Shown here one piece after another: positions 1 to 4,841 of a stretch of 6,579 nucleotides of DNA. This DNA comes from Miltoncostaeaceae bacterium (lineage in GTDB: Bacteria; Actinomycetota; Thermoleophilia; Miltoncostaeales; Miltoncostaeaceae): the NCBI GenBank assembly GCA_030598075.1, contig JAUVQP010000092.1, positions 1 to 6,579 of the forward strand, in the 5' to 3' direction. The first letter of the stretch is position 1. The number at the start of each line of letters is the position of its first letter. The position numbers and the translations under genes were made by a program. The notes below the pieces were generated by a model that did no database searches, was not told the DNA's origin, and was given only the letters and a program-made list of their open reading frames with translations.

Positions 1-279
1 CCCCGCATCGGCGACCGCCAGGCGGGCCGCCGCCACGGAGAACTGGCTGAACCGGTCCATTCGGCGGGCGGTCTTGCGCTCGAGGTAGTCCTCCGCGCGG
101 AAGTCATCGACCTCGCAGGCGATCGTCACCCGATGGCCCGTGGTGTCGAAGCTCCTGATCGCTGCGGCGCCACTGCGGCCCGCCGCCGCAGCCTCCCACA
201 CGTCCTCGTGCCCGATACCGATCGGGCTGACGATGCCGATGCCGGTGACGACGACCCTGTCGCTGTCGTCCGCGCTCAA
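1..279 (-). CDS. Second beta-ketoacyl-ACP synthase (FabF/KAS II-like), N-terminal part only
   Basis: The visible 93 codons encode the N-terminal part of a thiolase-fold condensing enzyme. The opening strand reads RVVVTGIGIVSPIG, followed later by ACEVDDF, a DYLERK segment and the KAS signature RRMDRFSQF. The last of these is typical of FabF. The product would condense malonyl-ACP with an acyl-ACP. The catalytic Cys, His, Lys and His lie beyond the left edge, so an active synthase cannot be told from a Cys-less chain-length-factor-like partner. The chosen start is TTG at 277-279. It overlaps the TGA stop of the upstream KAS gene and has GAGGT six bases before it. An in-frame GTG at 292-294 is an alternative that would add five residues. 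The protein is clearly homologous to the neighbouring FabF, with a one-residue gap, which implies an old tandem duplication. Family assignment is firm; exact role is unknown. Confidence 0.85.
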   Translation of the reverse strand, partial: MSADDSDRVVVTGIGIVSPIGIGHEDVWEAAAAGRSGAAAIRSFDTTGHRVTIACEVDDFRAEDYLERKTARRMDRFSQFSVAAARLAVADAG

Positions 280-1532
280 CCGTCGACCTCGCACATCGCG
301 ATGACGGCGTTGTGGCCCCCGAACCCGAAGCTGTTGCTGAGGGCTGCGCGGATGCGCATGGGCCGCGGAGCGCCGATCACGTGATCCACACCCTCGCACT
401 CCGGATCCAGCTTCTGCAGGTTGATGGTCGGCGGCGCGATGTCGTGGCGGACGGCCAACGCGGTGAGGGCGCCTTCGAAACCACCCGCCGCACCCATGCC
501 GTGTCCGTGCATGGATTTGGTCGAGCTGACCGCGGTCTCGCGCGCGTGCGCGTCGCCGAGCGCTTCGCGAATGCCCGCGACCTCGACACTGTCTCCGGTG
601 GGCGTCGAGGTTCCATGCGCGTTGACGTAGTCGATCTCCTCCGGATCCAGGCCGCCGTCGGCGAGGGCCGCGCGCATCGCTCCGACCTGCCCACGCCGGC
701 TCGGGTCGGGCTCGGTCAGGTGGTAGGCATCCCCGTTGAGCGCGTAGCCCACCAACTCGCAGTACGGCTCCGCGCCACGGGCGGCAGCGTGCTCCGCCTC
801 CTCGAGCACCAGGATCGTCGCGCCCTCCGCCGCGACGAAGCCGTCGCGGTCGGCGTCGAAGGGCCGGCTTGCTCCCGCAGGGTCATCGTTGCGGCGCGAC
901 AGGGCCCGGGTGGCGTCGAGCGCCGCCATGCAGAACGGGGTAACGCCCGCCTCGGTGCCTCCCGCGAGCATGATCGTCGCCGCCCCGCGTCGCACGACGT
1001 CGCCGCCTTCGCCGATGGCGTTGGTCCCCGAGGCGCAGGCGGACACGGGCACGACCAACGGACCGCCGAGGCCGAGCTGCATCGAGATCTGACCGGCTCC
1101 CATGTTGGGGATGCAGCTTGGAAGGGTGAGCGGCGACATGCGCTCGGGGCCTCGCTCGATCAGCCTGCAGTAGGCGCTCTCGTAGGTCTCGTTGCCGCCG
1201 TTGCCGCTGGCGATCGACGCTCCGGCGTTCGACCCCAGCTGGTCCGAGCCGAGCCCCGCGTCCTCCACCGCCATGCGGGCGGCGGCCACGGCCATCTGGG
1301 CCATGCGGTCCATGCGTCGCGCCGAGCGCCGGTCGATGAAGTCCTCGGGGTCGAAGTCGTCGACCTCGCAGGCCACCTGGCACAGGTGGTCGGACGGATC
1401 GAAGCGCGTGATGCGTCCCGCCCCCGACTGCCCCTCCAGAGCGGCGGCCCAGTTGCGCTCGGTGCCGATGCCGAGGGGAGTGACCATTCCCAGACCGGTC
1501 ACCACGACCCGGCGCCGCGCGCCGTTCCTCAC
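276..1532 (-). CDS. fabF: 3-oxoacyl-ACP synthase II (KAS II, FabF)
   Basis: This 418-residue protein is a full-length FabF, the cytosolic enzyme that extends an acyl-ACP by two carbons using malonyl-ACP. The chain opens with RRRVVVTGLGMVTPLG. The nucleophile is Cys166 in VSACASGTNAIG. The two active-site histidines are His306 (NAHGTSTPTGD) and His344 (MHGHGMGAAGG), and Lys339 lies in SSTKS. The gatekeeper loop is NSFGFGGHN (400-408). All residues needed for decarboxylative condensation are present. GGHN in place of the common GGTN also occurs in mycobacterial KasA. His342 sits where many FabF enzymes have Thr. The GTG start at 1530-1532 overlaps the fabG stop as GTGA, with no strong Shine-Dalgarno sequence, so translation probably depends on coupling to fabG. 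A second KAS gene follows with another four-base overlap. The enzyme could instead serve a polyketide-like pathway, but the fabD-fabG context favours fatty acid elongation. Confidence 0.95.
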   Translation of the reverse strand: MRNGARRRVVVTGLGMVTPLGIGTERNWAAALEGQSGAGRITRFDPSDHLCQVACEVDDFDPEDFIDRRSARRMDRMAQMAVAAARMAVEDAGLGSDQLGSNAGASIASGNGGNETYESAYCRLIERGPERMSPLTLPSCIPNMGAGQISMQLGLGGPLVVPVSACASGTNAIGEGGDVVRRGAATIMLAGGTEAGVTPFCMAALDATRALSRRNDDPAGASRPFDADRDGFVAAEGATILVLEEAEHAAARGAEPYCELVGYALNGDAYHLTEPDPSRRGQVGAMRAALADGGLDPEEIDYVNAHGTSTPTGDSVEVAGIREALGDAHARETAVSSTKSMHGHGMGAAGGFEGALTALAVRHDIAPPTINLQKLDPECEGVDHVIGAPRPMRIRAALSNSFGFGGHNAVIAMCEVDG

Positions 1533-2269
1533 AACGCCAGGCCCCCATCAACATCGAGGACGGCGCCCGTGATGAACGACGATCGATCGGAGCACAGAAA
1601 CGACACCGGGCCGGCGATGTCCCGCGGCTCGCCCAGCCGCCCCAGCGCGGTTCGCTCCAACAGAGCGTCGCGCCACTCGTCGGTGAGGCCGTCGGTGAGC
1701 CGCGTCTGGATCATGCCCGGCGCGACGGCGTTCACGCGGACACCCCGCGGAGCGAGCTCGCGCGCGAGAGAGCGGACGACCCCGAGAAGGCCGGCCTTGG
1801 ACGCCGCGTAGTTGGCTTGCCCGGCATTGCCGACGCGCCCGACGATCGAGGAGATGGCCACGATGCTGCCGGATCGCCGCCGGGCCATCCCGCGGGCCGC
1901 GACGCGCATGACGTAAAAGGCGCCGGCGAGGTTCACCTCGATGGGCTCCATGAAAGCGTCGCGATCCATGCGAAGGGCGGGCCCGTCGCGGGTGATGCCG
2001 GCGTTGGCGACGAGCGCGTCGATGGGGCCGAGCCTTTGCTCGGCCTCGAGGATGACTTCGGACGCGCGATCCGGATCCCGCGCGTCAGCCTGGAAGCTGA
2101 GCGTCCGACGCCCCGCGCGCTCGACGGCCGCCTCGGTCTTCTCCGCACCGGCGGAGTCATCGGCGTAGGTCAGCGCCACGTCGAAGCCGTCCTCCGCGAG
2201 CGCGACCGCGCAGGCTGCGCCGATGCCCTTGCTGCCCCCCGTGACGAAGGCGACGCCCACGGGCGTCAC
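1529..2269 (-). CDS. fabG: 3-oxoacyl-ACP reductase (FabG)
   Basis: This 246-residue short-chain dehydrogenase/reductase performs the first reduction of the fatty acid cycle, beta-ketoacyl-ACP to 3-hydroxyacyl-ACP, with NADPH. The Rossmann cofactor loop is TGGSKGIG (10-17). The NAG motif is at 89-91 (NAGITRDG), followed by a catalytic-type Asn113. The catalytic triad is Ser141, Tyr154 and Lys158, within the FabG-like stretch GNAGQANYAASKAGL. The C-terminal part contains VNAVAPGMIQTRLTD and FITGAVLDVDGG, both close to textbook FabG, and the length is normal for the family. The start chosen is GTG at 2267-2269, which overlaps the fabD TGA as GTGA; a second in-frame GTG at codon 4 is possible. 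Only a weak purine stretch precedes it, so coupling to fabD is likely. The frame stays open far upstream inside fabD, but that part has no FabG similarity. In the usual E. coli order acpP would follow fabG; here fabF follows directly. Confidence 0.96.
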   Translation of the reverse strand: MTPVGVAFVTGGSKGIGAACAVALAEDGFDVALTYADDSAGAEKTEAAVERAGRRTLSFQADARDPDRASEVILEAEQRLGPIDALVANAGITRDGPALRMDRDAFMEPIEVNLAGAFYVMRVAARGMARRRSGSIVAISSIVGRVGNAGQANYAASKAGLLGVVRSLARELAPRGVRVNAVAPGMIQTRLTDGLTDEWRDALLERTALGRLGEPRDIAGPVSFLCSDRSSFITGAVLDVDGGLAL

Positions 2270-3180
2270 CGACTCGCGATTGCGGCCAGGGCGAGGAGGT
2301 CCTCGGGCTCGCCCAAGTGGGCGGTCTCGACGTCGCTGCGGATTCGCCGCACGAGCCCCGTGAGGACGCGTCGCGGCCCGAACTCCACAAACCGATTGGC
2401 GCCCATGTCCGACGCCGCGCGCACGGCTGCGGTGAAGCGCACGGGGACCGTGAGCTGCGAGGCGAGGAGCGCTCGGAGGCGTTCGCCGTGCTCGAGCGCG
2501 GCGGACGTCGCGGACAGGAACGGCAGCGAGGGCGCCGATAGCCGCACGGTGCTGAGTGCTTCGCGAAGCCGATCCGTGGCCGGGGCCATGAGGGACGAGT
2601 GAAACGCCCCGTCGATGTCGAGGCGGCGTGTCCTGATGCCCCTCGATCGCGCCAACTCGAGCAGTCGGTCGACGCCGCGACGGGCTCCCGACGCGACCAC
2701 CTGGCCGGGGCAGTTGTAATTCGCGGGCCAGACATCGCCCGCCTCTGCGCAGAGCGCCTCGACATCGGTGTCGGTGAGGCCCAGCAGCGCTGCCATCGAC
2801 CCCGGGACGGCGCGGCTGACCTCGGTCGCCGCCTCGGCGCGTTCGGCCACTACCCGCAGCGCTTCGTCGAAGGCCAGCGAGTCGCAGGCGACGAGGGCCG
2901 AGTACTCGCCCAGGCTGTGTCCCAGCGCGACACCGCCGACGATGTCGTGCTCGCGCGCCACCCGAAACGCGGCGACCGAGGTCGTGAGGATCGCCGGCTG
3001 ACACGTCGTCGTCGCCATCAGTTCGTCCCTCGGGCCCTCGAAGCAGACGCGCGCGAGGTCGAAGCCCAAGACGTCGTTGGCCTCCTCGAAGGTCTCCCGA
3101 GCGACCGAGAACGCCTCGGCGAGGCCCTTGCCCATGCCGACCTGTTGTGCCCCTTGGCCGGGGAAGAGGAACGCGATCAG
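2266..3180 (-). CDS. fabD: Malonyl-CoA:ACP S-malonyltransferase (FabD), apparent CTG start
   Basis: FabD moves malonyl from CoA to the phosphopantetheine of ACP, supplying the extender unit. Read from CTG at 3178-3180 it is 304 residues, close to the 309 of E. coli. Visible motifs are FLFPGQGAQ (Gln9, part of the oxyanion hole), the nucleophile Ser89 in GHSLGEYSAL, Arg114 (AERAEA) for malonate carboxylate binding, and NCPGQVVASG (156-165). His194 in AFHSSLM completes the Ser-His pair, and FVEFGPRRVLTGL lies near the end. The first in-frame ATG (3133-3135) comes after the essential GQG motif, so it cannot be the real start. No ATG, GTG or TTG exists in frame before the motif within the leader. 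CTG sits directly before the conserved first strand, has GGAG seven bases upstream and overlaps the stop of a short leader ORF as CTGA. The gene is first in the fab operon. Identity is very firm; the exact start is less so. Confidence 0.95.
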   Translation of the reverse strand: MIAFLFPGQGAQQVGMGKGLAEAFSVARETFEEANDVLGFDLARVCFEGPRDELMATTTCQPAILTTSVAAFRVAREHDIVGGVALGHSLGEYSALVACDSLAFDEALRVVAERAEAATEVSRAVPGSMAALLGLTDTDVEALCAEAGDVWPANYNCPGQVVASGARRGVDRLLELARSRGIRTRRLDIDGAFHSSLMAPATDRLREALSTVRLSAPSLPFLSATSAALEHGERLRALLASQLTVPVRFTAAVRAASDMGANRFVEFGPRRVLTGLVRRIRSDVETAHLGEPEDLLALAAIASR

Positions 3181-3230
3181 CGCGTCGCTCCGAGGTTCAC
3201 AAGGGCGTGGAATGTGCGGTGGAGCCCCAT
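3177..3230 (-). CDS. Possible 17-residue leader peptide upstream of fabD
   Basis: An ATG at 3228-3230 opens a 17-codon frame reading MGLHRTFHALVNLGATR. Its TGA (3177-3179) overlaps the proposed CTG start of fabD by the same four-base pattern seen at every other fab junction. AAAGGA lies ten bases before the ATG, a usable but long spacing. The same frame can be extended to GTG at 3276-3278, giving 33 residues, but that start has no good ribosome binding site. An in-frame TAG within the -10 box bounds it upstream. I recognise no family. It could couple translation into fabD or act as a regulatory leader peptide, or it could be a chance frame; ORFs this short arise easily in GC-rich DNA. Confidence 0.3.
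   Translation of the reverse strand: MGLHRTFHALVNLGATR
3188..3191 (-). promoter_or_regulatory. Ribosome binding site GGAG for the fabD CTG start
   Basis: The minus strand reads GGAG seven bases before CTG (3178-3180). This spacing is ideal, and together with the GQG motif just downstream it places fabD initiation at a non-canonical codon. Confidence 0.55.
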
Positions 3231-3320
3231 CTGATGTCCGTCCTTTGCGGCGCGGGTGTCCGCGTTTGCGTTCTCCACGGCCTCGGCTCGCGCCGATGGG
3301 CCAGATGCGCCGGCCGCGGG

Positions 3321-3350
3321 ATGCTAGCCCCAGCGATGGCGCGCGGTCAA
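3321..3350 (-). promoter_or_regulatory. Sigma70/SigA-type promoter for the fab operon
   Basis: On the minus strand TTGACC (3345-3350, five of six -35 consensus bases) is followed after 18 bases by TAGCAT (3321-3326, four of six -10 bases, including the TA and final T). Transcription would start near 3314, leaving about 134 bases of leader before fabD. That is long for a housekeeping gene and leaves room for the leader ORF. This is the best promoter match in the window. Confidence 0.65.
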
Positions 3351-3396
3351 CTCTCGCTCGCCTCCACCCGTGGGTTGTGCTTGCGTTAAGGGACTG

Positions 3397-3425
3397 GAGT
3401 TTGGACCGAGTTTTACGCGGAGCTT
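3397..3425 (+). promoter_or_regulatory. Candidate OmpR/PhoB-type operator: three GAG(T/C)TT half-sites
   Basis: GAGTTT at 3397-3402, GAGTTT at 3408-3413 and GAGCTT at 3420-3425 are spaced 11 and 12 bases start to start, about one helical turn. TTAC after the second and third copies also repeats with an 11-base period (3413 and 3424). OmpR-family winged-helix regulators bind such direct repeats as tandem monomers. The operon downstream encodes such a regulator, so autoregulation is a reasonable inference. The repeats also lie about 50 bases upstream of the divergent fab -35 box. Confidence 0.4.
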
Positions 3426-3438
3426 ACCCGAACGACCC

Positions 3439-3444
3439 TACCCT
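3439..3444 (+). promoter_or_regulatory. Weak -10-like box for the sensor operon
   Basis: TACCCT fits the minimal TAnnnT pattern of actinobacterial -10 elements. No -35 consensus lies at the right distance; the third operator-like repeat occupies that place instead, as in activator-dependent PhoB-type promoters. It would give a transcript start near 3451. The match is poor and could be chance. Confidence 0.22.
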
Positions 3445-3464
3445 GCGATGCGTCCTCGTTCGAA

Positions 3465-3470
3465 AAGGGG
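3465..3470 (+). promoter_or_regulatory. Ribosome binding site AAGGGG for the helical-protein gene
   Basis: AAGGGG, preceded by more A residues, stands seven bases before ATG at 3478. This selects that ATG over in-frame upstream codons, which would add a non-signal-like, Pro/Arg-rich extension before the membrane segment. Confidence 0.65.
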
Positions 3471-3477
3471 TATCTGC

Positions 3478-4125
3478 ATGAGGCTCAAACACCGCACCGC
3501 CGTGCTCGCGTCCGCCGGCGCCATCGCCGTCGCCGGAGTGGGCGCCGCCATCGGCTTCGCCGCGGGGGGTGGCGGCAGCCACTCCCAGGCGTTCGCCGAG
3601 GCGCTCAGCGCGCGAGTGGGCACCGAGATCACCCCGGAGCAGATCGAGCAGGCCCGCCTCGACGTGGCGCGTGAGCGTCTCGCGGAGGCCGTCAAGGAGG
3701 GCCGCCTGACCCAGGAGCGGGCGGACGAGATGCTCGAGCGTTTGGCGGAGGCGCCCGAGCGGCGCGCCCAGCGAGGCGAGCTCCGCGGACAGCGACACGA
3801 GATGCGCGCCGCGGTCGATGAGGCGGTGGCCGGCTTCCTCGGTCTAAGCACCGACGAGCTGCACGACGAGCGCCGTCAAGGAAACTCCCCCGCCGAGATC
3901 GCCAAGGCTCAGGGCAAGCAGCGCTCAGCGCTCCTCGACGTCGTCAAGAAGTCCGTTCAGGAGGGTGCGAAGGCAGCCGGGATCGAGGCGCCAGGGGGAG
4001 AGGACCTCCAAGAGCTGGCCGAGCGTATCGTCGACGGCCACGGGCCCGGCGCCCGAGGGTTCCGACATGGCCCGGGGCCGCGGGGCCCCGGAGGGTTCGG
4101 CGGCTTCGGGCCCGGCGGCCCGTAG
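3478..4125 (+). CDS. Secreted or membrane-anchored helical protein with Gly/Pro-rich tail, next to a two-component system
   Basis: This 215-residue protein has no family I can name with certainty. Residues 1-30 form a basic start (MRLKHR) and a hydrophobic, Ala-rich segment that looks like a signal peptide or anchor. There is no lipobox Cys; cleavage near AFA (38-40) is possible. Residues 41-95 are strongly charged helix, including ITPEQIEQARLDVARERL and the turn EGRLTQERADEMLERL, which recalls DUF2680-like repeats. Residues 110-170 repeat the style, with LGLSTDELHDERRQGNSPAEIAKAQGK. Such LGxSxxEL...SxAEIAxxxG units are common in actinobacterial exported proteins. The tail 189-215 is Gly/Pro-rich with little else. 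It is the first gene of an operon with a response regulator 29 bases downstream. By analogy with CpxP or Spy it could be an extracytoplasmic accessory or target of the kinase; that is inference from context only. Confidence 0.85.
   Translation: MRLKHRTAVLASAGAIAVAGVGAAIGFAAGGGGSHSQAFAEALSARVGTEITPEQIEQARLDVARERLAEAVKEGRLTQERADEMLERLAEAPERRAQRGELRGQRHEMRAAVDEAVAGFLGLSTDELHDERRQGNSPAEIAKAQGKQRSALLDVVKKSVQEGAKAAGIEAPGGEDLQELAERIVDGHGPGARGFRHGPGPRGPGGFGGFGPGGP
4072..4091 (+). repeat. GC-rich inverted repeat inside the Gly/Pro tail region
   Basis: CCGGGGC (4072-4078) pairs perfectly with GCCCCGG (4085-4091) across a six-base loop. It lies in the Gly/Pro-coding stretch, where GC-rich codons make such pairs likely by chance. 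No T-run follows, so it is not a typical intrinsic terminator. Confidence 0.35.
4107..4122 (+). repeat. GC hairpin immediately before the stop codon of the helical-protein gene
   Basis: CGGGCC (4107-4112) and GGCCCG (4117-4122) form a perfect six-pair GC stem with a CGGC loop, ending one base before TAG (4123-4125). There is no T-run. It might slow ribosomes or stabilise the 3' end of a processed transcript, tuning output of the first gene against the regulator genes, or it may only reflect codon bias. Confidence 0.3.
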
Positions 4126-4154
4126 TCGGCGGGTGACGAGGAGAGAGGCGCGTC

Positions 4155-4841
4155 GTGAGGGTCTTGGTCGTGGAGGACGAGCCCGATCTTTGCGACGCCC
4201 TCGTTCGAGGGCTGCAGCGCGAGGGCTACGCCGTGGACTCCGCCGAGGATGGGCTCGCCGCTGTCGCGTCCGGCTCCGCCACGCCCTATGACCTGATCGT
4301 GCTCGACCTCAGCCTTCCGGACCTGGACGGCATCGAGGTCTGCCGGCGGCTTCGCGCCGCCGACTCGCCTCCGCTCGTGCTCATGCTCACGGCACGGGAC
4401 GGAATCGACGACCGCGTGGCCGGGCTCGATGCGGGCGCCGACGACTACCTCGTCAAACCGTTCGACTTCCGCGAGCTCAGCGCGCGCCTCCGCGCCCTCG
4501 CCCGGCGTGAGACGCCCGGCCGGCCCGACGTTTTGGAGCTCGGCGGACTCACTCTCAATCCCGCCAACCGAGACGTCCTCGCCGACGGAGAGCCCGTCAC
4601 GCTGACCGCGAAGGAATGGTCCGTGCTTGAGTACCTCATGCGTCAGGCGGGCGACGTCGTCAGCCCCGAGAAGCTGCTGGAGCACGTATGGGACGACCAG
4701 GTCGATCCGTTCACGAACACGGTAAGGGTCCAGGTGGGGACGCTTCGCCGGAAGATCGGACCGGAGCGCATCCAGACGGTGGTGGGAGCGGGGTACCGGC
4801 TGGTCGATCCCGCGGCCGAGCGTCTGTCCGGCTCCGCCTGA
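4155..4841 (+). CDS. OmpR/PhoB-family response regulator
   Basis: This 228-residue two-domain protein receives phosphate from the downstream kinase and binds DNA. The receiver domain covers residues 1-117. It has the acidic pocket Glu7/Asp8, the phospho-acceptor Asp51 in LIVLDLSLPDLDG, the switch Thr79 (LMLTARD) and Lys101 in YLVKPFDF. The C-terminal winged helix (about 127-218) carries LTAKEWSVLEYLM, the recognition-helix region NTVRVQVGTLRRKIG and the closing hairpin GAGYRLVDP, all typical of the OmpR family. The start is GTG at 4155-4157, with GAGAGG six bases upstream and the conserved RVLVVEDE right after it. It lies 29 bases after the helical-protein gene, and its TGA meets the kinase gene as CTGA. 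The natural candidate target is the three-repeat site upstream of its own operon. The specific regulon and signal cannot be named from the sequence. Confidence 0.96.
   Translation: MRVLVVEDEPDLCDALVRGLQREGYAVDSAEDGLAAVASGSATPYDLIVLDLSLPDLDGIEVCRRLRAADSPPLVLMLTARDGIDDRVAGLDAGADDYLVKPFDFRELSARLRALARRETPGRPDVLELGGLTLNPANRDVLADGEPVTLTAKEWSVLEYLMRQAGDVVSPEKLLEHVWDDQVDPFTNTVRVQVGTLRRKIGPERIQTVVGAGYRLVDPAAERLSGSA

Larger units (their letters stand above)
3231..3477. other. Divergent intergenic regulatory region
   Basis: This stretch separates the leftward fab operon from the rightward sensor operon. From left to right it holds most of the fab leader, the fab promoter, three hexamer repeats at 11-12 base spacing, a weak plus-strand -10-like box and the ribosome binding site of the helical-protein gene. 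I see no tRNA, riboswitch core or convincing terminator. A plus-strand frame does run through the right part (a possible start at 3370), but the better start is the ATG at 3478. Confidence 0.7.

Noticed and set aside
312..1811. Long plus-strand open frame opposite fabF and the end of fabG
   Set aside because: It is a GC-bias shadow: its product is Arg/Ala/Val-rich with no recognisable domain, while the minus strand encodes intact, conserved enzymes.
2270..3004. Upstream extension of the fabG frame, suggesting a fusion protein
   Set aside because: This part is fabD read out of frame; it is Arg/Pro-rich with no domain, and FabG homology begins exactly at the GTG overlapping the fabD stop.
3401..3429. 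TTGGAC followed 17 bases later by TTACCC as a plus-strand promoter
   Set aside because: TTACCC is a poor -10 match, and both elements fall within the repeat array, which explains them better.
3370..3477. Upstream start extending the helical-protein gene by 36 codons
   Set aside because: The extension would cover the operator-like repeats, lacks a ribosome binding site and would bury the signal segment; ATG 3478 has AAGGGG at seven bases.
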